This document shows, piece after piece, positions 22,998-33,404 of a DNA stretch of 64,000 nt. The DNA is from Porodaedalea pini (lineage: Eukaryota > Basidiomycota > Agaricomycetes > Hymenochaetales > Hymenochaetaceae), in contig NBAY01000002.1 in NCBI GenBank assembly GCA_002794775.1, positions 1,488,001 to 1,552,000 on the forward strand, written 5' to 3'. The stretch's first letter is position 1. The number at the start of each line of letters is the position of its first letter. The notes beneath the pieces are model-generated. The model was not told where the DNA came from. It did no database searches and saw nothing but the letters and a program-made list of their open reading frames with translations. Position numbers and translations under genes: made by a program.

Positions 22998-24464
22998 ATG
23001 AACCTGTCCTTCGTCAGCGTAACATACATCCGGACAACCAGCCCCTACCTGTTCCCCCCCGACGTAGTCAAGATAGATCTCACCGAGGAACAACAGCAGG
23101 CTTTCCCCTCTTCTTCACGCTACGACGCGGAACGCCAATCGTACGTAGCGGACGACAGAAATCACGTCACTCATAATCTTTGGTGGAGTGACACTAGGCA
23201 CGCCTGGTACTCGACTGACCCGTCTTCTGGCGAGCGAACTCGTTGGGCGCCTCGACCTCCCCGTGCACCATCATCACTGACAGTCTCGACATCGTCGGTC
23301 GTCCTCCCAAGCGAACCAGGAGGCTATCGTACACCCCGTAGAGACTCGTCACCGCTGACACCCCCTGAACGCCTGACACACACTCCCATACCAGCGATGG
23401 CTGAAGGTTTCACTCAAAGACAGCAACAAGAGATCGCAGCGATTGTAGCTGCCGCCTTCACCCGAGCAGCAACGAATGCCCCTGCAGCCCAAGCTCCGGC
23501 TCCCTCGATTGACGTCGCCCGGCCACGCGAATTCGCTGGCGGCGATGACTACCTCGACTTCAAGCACGAAGTCCTACTCTTCGTCTCGGCGAACCCCACG
23601 AGGTATCCCTCGTCGTCGAGCAAGATCTATGTCGCCCTCTCTTACCTCAAGGGTGGCAATGCGTCGACATGGGCGCAAAATTACGTCCAGGAATTCACAA
23701 CGAACGGCGTCGTGAGCTTTACGGACGACTGGACCAAGTTCCAGGAACAACTGGATGCCTCCTTCGATGATCCGAACAGGAAGGAGAAGGCGCTGAAGAA
23801 GTTCCGAGACAAGATCCAGAAGGACCTCTCCGCCGACCAGTTTTTCCAGGACCTCGACGTGATCATCAAGGCAGCGGAGCTGAAGGACGAAAGCGTCATT
23901 TGTGACCGCTTGCAACGCGCGATGAACATTGAGGTGGTCCATGGCGTGTTGAGGTCGACGCCCGTGCCAACAACGTATGAGGCATGGAAAAAGAAGGCCA
24001 TTGAGATCGATCGGGGCGAACAGCAGATCCGCGCCATCCAACGAGGTCGTACATTGCCGTTCACGCCCCGTCCGACGCCCCAACAAGGGCCTCCTACACG
24101 CCGACAGATAGCAGCCCCGCACGCCGACAAGCGTGATGCGACGGGCGTCACTTTCGGAGGTGCCGGCCAACCGATGGACGTCTCGATGAATGAGGCGCAA
24201 CGAAAGCGCGCGTGCTGGATTTGCGGCGGACTGGGACACTTTAAGGACAAATGTCCGCAGGCGAAGCCGATCATCCAGCGCATGTTGGAACTGATGGCAC
24301 CGGGCGAGCGCCGCCTCATCGCTGACGAGCTCGGTGCGATGAAGGAGTCGGCATTTGAGGAAGTCGTGGACACTCGAAGGACGACGGTGGAGGACTATGT
24401 GGAGGAAGAAGACAATGACGAAGAGGTCGTCGACTCGCAGGGTTTTGTGAGTGGTCAGGCGTAG
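22998..24464 (+). CDS. Gyp-4 Gag polyprotein
   Basis: 488 codons from ATG 22998 to TAG 24462-24464, uninterrupted. The protein forms the virus-like particle and packages element RNA. An N-terminal extension carries a WWSDTRHAWY motif (about residues 60-70) and a Ser/Pro-rich linker. A capsid-like helical region starts near GGDDYLDFKHE (about 180-190). A CCHC knuckle CWICGGLGHFKDKC lies near residue 410, then an acidic tail. An inner ATG at 23397 (MAEGFTQRQQ) matches the start used in other copies and could be the real one. It overlaps pol by about 45 nt in the -1 frame. Confidence 0.88.
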   Translation: MNLSFVSVTYIRTTSPYLFPPDVVKIDLTEEQQQAFPSSSRYDAERQSYVADDRNHVTHNLWWSDTRHAWYSTDPSSGERTRWAPRPPRAPSSLTVSTSSVVLPSEPGGYRTPRRDSSPLTPPERLTHTPIPAMAEGFTQRQQQEIAAIVAAAFTRAATNAPAAQAPAPSIDVARPREFAGGDDYLDFKHEVLLFVSANPTRYPSSSSKIYVALSYLKGGNASTWAQNYVQEFTTNGVVSFTDDWTKFQEQLDASFDDPNRKEKALKKFRDKIQKDLSADQFFQDLDVIIKAAELKDESVICDRLQRAMNIEVVHGVLRSTPVPTTYEAWKKKAIEIDRGEQQIRAIQRGRTLPFTPRPTPQQGPPTRRQIAAPHADKRDATGVTFGGAGQPMDVSMNEAQRKRACWICGGLGHFKDKCPQAKPIIQRMLELMAPGERRLIADELGAMKESAFEEVVDTRRTTVEDYVEEEDNDEEVVDSQGFVSGQA

Positions 24465-27400
24465 CCATTGGGGCGACTGACCGAGAAGAACAAGGGACTT
24501 CGAATCCGGACTCGCTAAAATATAACCAACCGTCTGTACATTACATAGATGCAAACGACGTCGATGGTTTTCCCGATTACGAAGTCCCCACCGGTGTGAA
24601 CAAAAATGAAGAATACGAGCAACTGTTCATGAGAGGAACTGGCGGACGCCAGCTGGACCTTCTCCTGACCGTCGAGCATGAAGTAGCGGGTGAGGCGAGA
24701 GAGGTAGATGCGCATGCCCTTGTGGATTCGGGATGCACGGGATCCTGCATCGACGTCAGATTCGTCGAGAGGTACGGGTTGGAAATGAAACGTTACATTC
24801 GACCCCTTGCGGTGCTCAACGCCGATGGCACGCACAATGAAGCCGGATTGATCGAGGAATACGTTGACGTCGAACTCATGATCGGCCGTCACCAGGAAAA
24901 GATCGTCCTCGCAGTAACGTCCCTAGCGTCGTCAAACATCTTCCTGGGGTACGACTGGCTTCGACGTCACAATCCGGAAGTCGACTGGAAAACGGGTTCG
25001 ATCGAATTCACCCGCTGTCCAGAAGAATGCGCGATCAAGAGGAAGCCGGTGGAGGACCTAGACAAGGTGAAGAAGGTGGTGGAACAGATGAGGAGGGTGG
25101 GTGAGATGCGAATGAAAAAGGCATCCTGGCCCGCATATCTCGATGACTACGCCGACGTTTTCAGCGAAAAAGGGTTCGAGAAGCTGCCGGAACACCGACC
25201 CTGGGACCATGTCATCGACTTGAAGCCCGACTTGAAACCGAGCGACTGTAAGATCTACCCGCTCACGCCAACTGAGCAGCAGTCACTCAAGGACTTCCTC
25301 GATGAAAATCTGAAATCGGGTCGCATTCGACGGTCGATATCGCCCATGGCGTCGCCCTTCTTCTTCATTAAGAAGGCCGACAAATCGCTACGCCCGATCC
25401 AGGATTACCGTAAACTCAATGATGGCACGATCAAGAACAAGTATCCCCTCCCTCTCATTGACGAACTCGTCGACAAGGTCAAGAAAGCGAAGTACATCAC
25501 TAAGCTTGACCTTCGCTGGGGGTACTACAATATCCGGATCCGCGAGGGTGACGAATGGAAGGCAGCTTTTCGCACGAACATGGGCCTCTTCGAACCAACG
25601 GTCATGTTTTTTGGCCTTTGCAACGCGCCGGCCACGTTCCAGGCCTTTGTCAACCACATCTTTAAGGACCTAATCTACTCGAACTTGATCATCGTATACC
25701 TCGACGACATCCTGATCCTCTCGGAAACCATGGAGGAGCATATCGACACGTCGAGGTGCGTACTCCAGATCCTCCAAGAAAATGGCCTGTATCTGAAGCC
25801 GGAGAAGTGCGAGTTTGATGCCAAGGTCGTCAAATACCTCGGCCACATCATTGGCAATGGCGAAATCAGGGCTGACCCGGCAAAGACGGAGGCGATTGTG
25901 AACTGGCCAGCCCCACGGAACCTCAAGGAGCTGCAACAGTTCCTCGGTATGGGAAACTGGCTGAGACGGTTTATTAAGGACTACAGCAAGGTGGTCCGAC
26001 CGTTGACGTCGTTAACGGGCAAGAAGGACTGGGTATGGGAGACTGAACAGCAGGAAGCGTTCGAGGAGCTGAGACGACGTCTCTGCTCACCTCCAGTCCT
26101 AGCCATCGCCAATGACGAGGGCCCTTTCCACGTAGAAGCAGACTCGTCGAACTTTGCGCTCGGTGGTGTGTTGTTGCAGAAGCAGGAAGGGAAGTGGAGG
26201 GTGATCGCCTACAGGTCAGAAGCACTTGAACCGGCAGAACGAAACTACGAGATCTACGACAAGGAGATGCTCGCGATCGTTTCGGCGCTCAAGGAGTGGC
26301 GACAATACCTCCTTGGCGCTCGCCACAAGATTGAAATCTGGTCTGACCACGCCAATCTTACCTACTTCAGGTCGGCGCAGAAGCTGAGCTATCGCCAAGC
26401 TCGCTGGCGGACCGAACTTGAAGAATTCGACTTCCACCTCGAACACAAGTCAGGCAAGACGATGGGCAAGGCCGACCTGCTATCGCGCAAGGCGGGCTAT
26501 GATCAGGGCAAGGATGACAACGATGGGGTCGTGTTCATCAAGGATAAGTGGTTGAACCGTGGAGTGGTGCGGACGTCGCGTGACGAGGTGTTAGAACGAG
26601 TGGGTGAAGCGCAGAGGGCGCAGGACGAGTCGGAGAGGCCTACGGGCTTGGTGGAAGTCGACAAGTTGTGGCGGATGAAAAACAAGGTGTATGTTCCATC
26701 GACAATAAAAGAGGCCGTGTTGCAGGAGTGCCATGACTCGGTCCTGTCTGGTCATCCAGGAGCGTCGAAAACAGTGGAACTCGTCCGTCGCGATTTCTGG
26801 TGGGCATCGATGTTCTCCGACGTCCGAGCATACGTCTGAGGATGCGACCGTTGTCAACAAATGAAAGCCTTAAGAACGTCGAGGTCTAGACCGCTTCATC
26901 CAAACGCTGTCCCTGAAGGACCCTGGGAAATTGTTACGGTCGACCTAATCGGAGAGCTCCCGGACTCCAGGGGACACAATGCGATCTGCGTCTTCGTGGA
27001 TAGGTTCTCGAAGCAGGTGCACGTGATCCCGACGACGACGAGGCTGTCAGCAGAAGGCATGGCCCAGCTGTACCGCGACCACGTCTTCCGACTCCATGGC
27101 CTACCGAAGAAGATCATCCACGACCGAGGCACGCAGTTTGATGCGTCAATGATGAAGGAGCTGTACAAGCTTCTGCACATTGAAGGCAACCCGTCGACAG
27201 CATACCATCCACAGACGGATGGTCAAACGGAACGCGTTAACCAAGAGCTCGAACAGTACCTTCGACTCTTCGTTAACCATCGGCAATCAGACTGGAAGGA
27301 CTGGCTCCCCCTCACAGAGTTCGCATACAACAACTGCCAACATTCAGCAACGAAGATGTCCCCCTTCTACGTGAACACAGGACGTCACCCCTTGAGCTTC

Positions 27401-28090
27401 AACACGACGCGAACCTCATCTGCTAACATGTCAGCGGAAGAATTCGCAAAACACATCAAGGAGACTCATCGCGTTGCTAAGGACAACCTAGTCAAGGCAG
27501 CAGAGGACATGAAGCGCTACCATGACCGGACAGCAGGAGCTTCGGTGGATTACAAGGTTGGAGATAAGGTCTTCCTTGACGGACGAAACATCAGTACGGA
27601 CTCGCCGACAAAGAAACTCGCAGACAAATGGTATGGCCCCTTTGACATTGTCGACAAGATAGGAGCGAGCGCGTACAAGCTCAAACTCCCGAAGCGATGG
27701 AAAAAGGTCCACCCTGTCTTCAACGAAGCCCTACTGAAACCCGCCGTCGAACCGTCCTTTGAAAGCCAGAAGCAACCGCCGCCACCGCCGCCAGACATCG
27801 TCGACAACGAGGAGGAGTACGAACTCGAGGAAGTCTTAGACTCACGTCTGCACCGAGGGAAACTACAGTACCTTGTCAAGTGGGTCGGCTACAATGAACC
27901 TACTTGGCAGCCTGAGACGGACTTCGGCGAGAACGCGAAGGAGGCGATCGCTGATTTTTACCTCAAACATCCCGGTGCACCTCGGAAACTCGACATCCCT
28001 CGTCAACGACTCCGTCCGCTCTTCGTCGACACCGAGCCAGATGACCCCGATCATGGTTGGTCGTGACGCCCAACCTTGAAGGGGGGGTAA
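24419..28090 (+). pseudogene. Gyp-4 pol, one internal nonsense codon and an early stop near the end
   Basis: Pol polyprotein in the -1 frame. Protease active site DSG near 24725. RT with the PSDCKIYPLTPTEQQ start near 25240 and catalytic YLDD near 25698. RNase H near 26137 (EADSSNFALG). Integrase zinc finger with HDSVLSGH near 26733 and GCDRCQ near 26840. Core motif HDRGTQFDAS near 27120 and a conserved AYHPQTDGQTERVNQE. Chromodomain near 27810-27990. TGA 26837-26839 replaces CGA in the integrase zinc finger, and TGA 28064-28066 cuts the last eight codons. Everything else is in frame, so one or two reversions separate it from a full pol. Confidence 0.93.
24440..24482 (+). promoter_or_regulatory. 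Gyp-4 gag-pol -1 frameshift cassette
   Basis: GGGTTTT (24440-24446) in phase G GGT TTT. Six-nt spacer GTGAGT. Stem GGTCAG (24453-24458) with CTGACC (24477-24482), inner CGT/GCG pairing with one G-U, TAG in the loop. The -1 frame is open from just after TGA 24416-24418, so the usable overlap is short and the heptamer lies in it. Confidence 0.78.
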
Positions 28091-28494
28091 TGTTAGAACC
28101 TGAACTTTCACCTTTTCCTTTATTTCCCCTTTTACCATTTCCTTTATTATATTCGTCCTTTTCATTATATTTACCCATCTTACACAATCACTCCCACACT
28201 GCCTTCATTCGTTCCATTCCCAATCGTTAGGTAATATAGTCTCACGATCGTCGCTATATAAGGTCTCAGGAATCGCATGAACTCCTTGTTCTGCTTTTCC
28301 TCTTACCTCCGCGACGACCTAGGTGAGACTCGTCCCCCTTGTATTAGTTTAGACTTGTATTAATCCTCTTACCTCCGCGACGACCTAGCCTGAGTATAGC
28401 GTGTCCCGAGTCCCTGCTCGAGTATAGCACGTCCCAGACAACAGTCAGCTGAGGCCTGCCCAGTCCGAGTCGTCTCCCAGACTCCCGCCTAACA
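28091..28494 (+). repeat. Gyp-4 3' LTR
   Basis: 404 bp, one difference from the 5' LTR. It is preceded by the polypurine tract GAAGGGGGGG and TAA, and followed by target duplication TGTTG. Confidence 0.95.
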
Positions 28495-29534
28495 TGTTGT
28501 TTCTGTATGGACTCTAAGTTTTGCGAGCACATGCCAAGTAGCTAGAATGAAAAGAAGATCCAATAAAATCTTGTTATGCCTGTTTGATAGAAGGCCCTCA
28601 AAAACTGGGATAGCACTTGTAAGAATTGATATACATGTATTATAAATTTTCTTGTCTGAAGCATGTCCTCAAAATCACGAGCTGCAAGCTTTCTCATAGC
28701 AGCTGTGTTGTCCATAAAGCACCTTATTGCATTTATTCTGAATGTTGGGGTTTGGCAGTACCTGTATGCTACTAATTAGTTACTGGGTAGATGATCTGAA
28801 ATGTGGAATAATGATTTGCATTCTCACCTGAGGTTGAGGATGGGAATACTATTGCCTCCTTGCACTACTAGAACTCACATAAGATGAATAAAGATTGTTT
28901 TCCAGACCCCTAACTCAAACTCGTGCAAAAGGTCTGGAATGAACAAGTCATGAAAGTTGAATCCATATGGCGCAAGGACAGAAAATGTGTTCTATTAAAA
29001 AAAGATTAGTTAGAGCCCTAATAGTAAAACAAAATGGTGAAAAAGAAACTTACATGTATGGGAATCATCGAACTATCTTTCATGATGTCTTTTATTTTAC
29101 TTGATTTGACTGGTTTTCCAGACTCAAAGATTAGCTTGCATGCCCAAGTGATTCTTTCACACCTCTTGGTGTCGTCTACTTGTTTATGACTTTACCGCTG
29201 TCTGTCAACTGTAGTACTGAGTAGATGAATATACTTTCCCTGTATGAAACTTGTAGGGCTTGGGAATGTACCCAAGACCTGAAGAGTGGTGATAAGCATC
29301 CTGGTTTGAATATTAAGTGAAGCTTATCAATGTAAGAAAATAGTATTTGACTTACTTCTCTGGATAATCAGCTGAATACAGTATGATTCTTGGGAAGAAC
29401 TGCCGCAGTACTTTATCAGCACAAAGAAATGAGGACCCATTTGAGTAGACCTTGAGAAATTCCAGATTAAGAATGATCAAGGTTAAAACCATTTGAAACA
29501 GCTCACGCTTGAGGTGCATAAGGAGCTCGGACAT
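28495..29534 (-). pseudogene. Central part of the transposase-like gene remnant
   Basis: Minus-strand pieces in family order: MSELLMHLKREL (29534 downward), FPRIILYSADYPEK (near 29352-29390), AARDFEDMLQ (near 28680), IPVFEGLLSNRHN (near 28600), LLFILATWHVLAKLRVHTET (near 28500-28560). The next residues continue on the far side of Gyp-4 at 22268. Stops, frame changes and A+T-rich intron-like gaps show a dead copy. Motif order supports a basidiomycete transposase-like family (KDZ/Plavaka type, tentative). No terminal repeats of the parent element were found. Confidence 0.5.
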
Positions 29535-29554
29535 CAGGAAAACAGCAAAAACTC

Positions 29555-29765
29555 ATAGTTGGCTATAGTAGTATATAGTCATATAGTAGGATATAGCATG
29601 CCATACTTATGTAAAGTTGCATAGCACATAGTAATAGAGCACTATATAGTACACATAGTTTTATATAGCTCATAGCCTCTCATAGTTACATAAAGCTATA
29701 TAGCATACAGTTATATAGTATCAATAGGCATATATAACTGCAATAGTATTTTATAGTAAGTGTCT
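29555..29765. repeat. TATAG/CATAG-rich low-complexity tract
   Basis: About 210 bp built of irregularly spaced TATAG, CATAG and ATATAGT words. No regular period and no open frame. Confidence 0.7.
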
Positions 29766-31040
29766 ATAAGGACACTAAGTAATGAATCTTAATATGTATG
29801 AAAACCAACCTGAGATCACAACTGAATCATGCCTTGCATGTATAATCTGTATCTATTAATCAGAGAAACATCTGCATAGAATAGTTACAGTTAGGAGATT
29901 GTTTTTGGCTGCTCCCAAGCCTGTATTATATCACTCATTTGAAAATCAAATAATTAAAAAATGCAGCAGAGAGTATGAATAAATACTATATATTCATCAC
30001 AATTCATGGGCTCAGTAAACACAAATGAAAGTTCAGAAGGTAAGAAAGAAGATATCAAAACAAGCTAAACAGAAAAAGACATGTGGAATGAGAAACTGTA
30101 CAACTAGCATAAGTGAACATGTGGAGATTGAGTATAGAGAAGCTAAGAATTTCAAGGAGTTGAAATGGGTGATGGGTCCAGGACAGATGATAAACAGTGA
30201 AACAATGGAAGAGAAAGAGGAATATAGTTATAGTTATCCTTCAAGTCAAAGTAAACATTGTGCTTTCCAGAGATGCTCTCCTTGTTGGTCTGGCATCCAA
30301 TCTTGACACATTGATTGTTAAGGAGGTAGGTGTGGTTCAGGATGAAGGAGCCACTGAGCAGGTGTAGGTAGGTACTATGAAATTGAGATGTGTGAAATTC
30401 ACCTAAGTCCAAATTCCCATGCCTCTGCTCACACATGCGTGCACATGTGTGAGCAGAAGGTGTGGGAAATCAGTCATGTGTATGTTGGTTTTTGATGCAT
30501 GCCATTAATATTGCCAACTTCAACTTCTAATCTTCACCATCATCACAGTCGCCTCCCATTCTACTGTCTTCCTCTCTGGAATCGACATTGCTTCATACTT
30601 GTGTGCTCTCAAAACTGGGGAGACCAAACTTTAGATCTTGTGGAACTCAAGACCGATGCTGTGGCACCTGCTGTGCCTATGTCTGCAATTGCCACCCTGG
30701 AAAAGGCAATGAAAAGTGAGGATCAGCGGTGTGGTGAAGATTGCTATTGGTGCGAAGAAAGAGATCAACTTTCCGGGTTTGACTATGAAGGTGTGCAGAT
30801 TGTTCTATAATCCCTCACTTTGTGCTGACAAGTATTATAGGCACTGATCAAGGTTGATATGCTAGACTACTACAGTGTTAGTGGATGACAAAAAGTTTTT
30901 GCACATCCTGATTTTCATGTTTTTTGCAAACTGCACCACCAATTTTTTACCACTGCCCTTAAAAAAAATTCAAGCATACTTTTTACATAATAATTAATGT
31001 TTGTGCAAAATTTGAAGTAGAAAAATTGAGGAGGTAAGCT
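29766..31040. other. A+T-rich stretch without a supported gene
   Basis: Several short frames exist. The longest, 30499-30810 (+, 103 codons), contains CGEDCYWCEERD but lacks family resemblance and clear splice context. I see no RNA gene or terminal repeats. It is probably degenerate repeat DNA. Confidence 0.5.
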
Positions 31041-31049
31041 GGGAATGAG

Positions 31050-31455
31050 ATTTTTGGGGGTCTGGATATATGCACAAAAATGGTGCTTTTTTCAGCACAC
31101 TTTGGCTCATATAAATACAGAGAAATAAATCCAGGATCTGAAAAAATTCTGCCCTGTAGATTCAAAAGTTATTTACTCATTGTGAATTTATAGGATTTTT
31201 CACAGCTCTCTGTAAAGTGAAGTGGTGCATGCAAGTTTGGTGAAGCAAAAGTCTGGGAGGCCTGAGCACACATACAAATTTGGGTGCAATTTTCATTACT
31301 CTTTGGCTCATATAAATCCAACAAAATGGAATTACAATATGAAACTTTGCAGACATATATATATGTATAGTATCTATTCATTATGAATTTATGGGATTTT
31401 TTGGAGGCCTGGGAAATGCATATAAGCATAAAAGTGAAAACAATGAACAGGTCAT
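31050..31455. repeat. Two degenerate direct repeats of about 201 bp
   Basis: The word TTTGGCTCATATAAAT occurs at 31101 and 31302. TCATTRTGAATTTATRGG occurs at 31177 and 31378. The spacing is 201 bp in both cases. The copies are otherwise diverged. Related words recur near 32225. Confidence 0.6.
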
Positions 31456-31923
31456 TGCCAGCTCACATCTTCATATTTCTCCTTCAAATTTTGTATATAC
31501 ATTACTTATAATGTATAAAATATGCTGGAATTTTTTTGAGGGTACAGTCAAAAACCGGTACTTTGAACACCAACTTTGATTCCATCCACAAAATGTTCAC
31601 AACAATAATATTCCAATTTGTTTCTTACTTATGACAAGTCCCCTATGAAGTGCATGTGCTGGAAATTTTTTGAGCCTTCAAGTGAGCATATAAAATTAAT
31701 ATGGAGACAAGAAAAAAGTAGGGTGTTTGTCACAGAAACCAGTCCTTTGAACAGCACTTGTGACAGAGTCACAAAGTCCAATTCAAATGCTATCGGATCA
31801 GCGAGTAAGGTTTTGACAGTCCTTATGTCATATGGTTGGCTCACTTATCCGTCACATTTTAGGACCTCAGCGTACTGTCTGCCCTCTGTAAATTTCAGTT
31901 TCGACTTTTGCAATATAAAACAA

Positions 31924-32411
31924 ACTTTACTGCCCTTTTCAGAAGTATTGTCACACATGATTTCACTGATTTTCGTGCCACAAGAGCCTCAAAACACAAA
32001 CATTTTCATATCTCAACCAAAAGTTGACATTTTTGTGTCATCTAAGTTGCTAAATTCATTTGTTTATCTCATATTTCATATTTCAACAAGAGTGACAAGA
32101 AATAGTCAAAATTTGAGTCCAAAACAGTGAAAATGCTGTTTTTGATCCCATTTCCCTTGTTCATTTTTTCCTGCACTCAGATTTCACTGTACAGTGCTCC
32201 AGACCAGCCCAGAATTCCAGTATTAGTCTATTATGAATTTACAGACTGATTTTGAGATGTATTGTGAGGTAGATGTGCTGAATTGGTGCATGCCTAAAAC
32301 ACACAAATCCCCTCTGTTTCTGCAAGCCCCCCAGCCCCCAGGAAAATTTCTTCTCAACTAAGTTCATGCATGTAAATTCATTCAAAGTGTATTGGAAGAG
32401 ATTTGAGCAGC
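31924..32411 (+). repeat. Left arm of the long inverted repeat
   Basis: 488 bp, reverse complement of 32524-33011. It begins ACTTTACTGCCC and ends TTTGAGCAGC. An apparent frame occurs in mirror image in both arms, which shows it is a by-product of the palindrome. Confidence 0.85.
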
Positions 32412-32523
32412 ATCCAGGGCTCTAGCATCAACCAGTGAGCTGAATTGAGTACCAGATTCTGACTGTATGCACTATTCTTGTGAACATATCCCTGATTCAT
32501 GAAGCAAGCCTGTATCCATGGAA

Positions 32524-33011
32524 GCTGCTCAAATCTCTTCCAATACACTTTGAATGAATTTACATGCATGAACTTAGTTGAGAAGAAATTTTCCTGGGGG
32601 CTGGGGGGCTTGCAGAAACAGAGGGGATTTGTGTGTTTTAGGCATGCACCAATTCAGCACATCTACCTCACAATACATCTCAAAATCAGTCTGTAAATTC
32701 ATAATAGACTAATACTGGAATTCTGGGCTGGTCTGGAGCACTGTACAGTGAAATCTGAGTGCAGGAAAAAATGAACAAGGGAAATGGGATCAAAAACAGC
32801 ATTTTCACTGTTTTGGACTCAAATTTTGACTATTTCTTGTCACTCTTGTTGAAATATGAAATATGAGATAAACAAATGAATTTAGCAACTTAGATGACAC
32901 AAAAATGTCAACTTTTGGTTGAGATATGAAAATGTTTGTGTTTTGAGGCTCTTGTGGCACGAAAATCAGTGAAATCATGTGTGACAATACTTCTGAAAAG
33001 GGCAGTAAAGT
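32524..33011 (-). repeat. Right arm of the long inverted repeat
   Basis: Inverted copy of 31924-32411. It runs directly into the right terminal repeat, whereas the left arm is separated from its terminal repeat by 359 bp. Confidence 0.85.
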
Positions 33012-33121
33012 ACCGGTTTTTGACTGTAGTGGTTTAAATTTGGGAGTATAATTTCAAGATTGCATGTGAAAAGTCAGGTGCAAAAACGTTCGTCAGGGAA
33101 CTGTACCCTTCTACCACAGGC

Positions 33122-33205
33122 TAATGCTTAGGTCGAGCCTGAGGTGAACAATCCGAGTTTGCAGGAGAGAAAAGGCCTAACGGGTTTGCTAAAACACACC
33201 GGCTC
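33122..33205 (+). repeat. Dispersed repeat, copy A
   Basis: Shares ordered words with 34719-34790: GGTCGAG, GAACAAYCCGARTTTGC, GAAAAGGCCTAAYGGGYTTGCTAAA. It lies just 3' of the methyltransferase gene. Function unknown. Confidence 0.65.
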
Positions 33206-33404
33206 TTTCTCACAAGGTCAGCTTGCTCCCAACCGCCAGATAAATATCAACCCAGATAATTATGAACATTTTTGCTAGTAAACCTTCAATCGACCCAACT
33301 GTCACTTCTTGCATAAAAATAATGACTTGGAGTCCATCGTGATTCAGTCTTCCCTTTTCCCTCCAAACCGCTGGGATATTACAACGCATATAGCCAGCCT
33401 CTGC

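Larger units (their letters stand above)
22269..28494 (+). mobile_element. Gyp-4: complete, youngest Ty3/gypsy chromovirus
   Basis: 6,226 bp with two 404-bp LTRs that differ at one site (CCCGG against CCCAG) and a perfect target duplication TGTTG at 22264-22268 and 28495-28499. Gag is fully open. Pol has one internal TGA and a premature stop close to its end. It sits in the old transposase-like gene, opposite to it. This is the copy closest to an active element and the reference for reading the others. Confidence 0.96.
31545..33026. mobile_element. TA-flanked inverted-repeat DNA element with 488-bp hairpin arms
   Basis: The ends are CAGTCAAAAACCGGTACTTT (31545-31564) and its exact reverse complement (33007-33026). 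They are flanked by TA at 31543-31544 and 33027-33028, as in Tc1/mariner/pogo-type insertions. Inside, 31924-32411 and 32524-33011 are inverted copies of equal length (488 bp), apparently identical where compared, with a 112-bp spacer. The left side carries an extra 359 bp (31565-31923) that the right side lacks. There is no transposase, so it must be non-autonomous (fold-back or MITE-like). Confidence 0.8.

Noticed and set aside
23574..24554. 326-codon antisense frame inside Gyp-4 gag
   Set aside because: It mirrors the gag codons and has no independent motif. The sister copies break it.
30499..30810. Open frame of 103 codons with a Cys-rich CGEDCYWCEERD stretch as a gene
   Set aside because: It is isolated in A+T-rich repeat DNA, has no family resemblance, and needs no intron or homologue to arise by chance.
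31618..32130. 170-codon frame on the plus strand as a gene
   Set aside because: Its last 60 codons occur in mirror image at 32805-32987 because they lie in the inverted-repeat arms. It is a by-product of the palindrome and no protein family is recognised.
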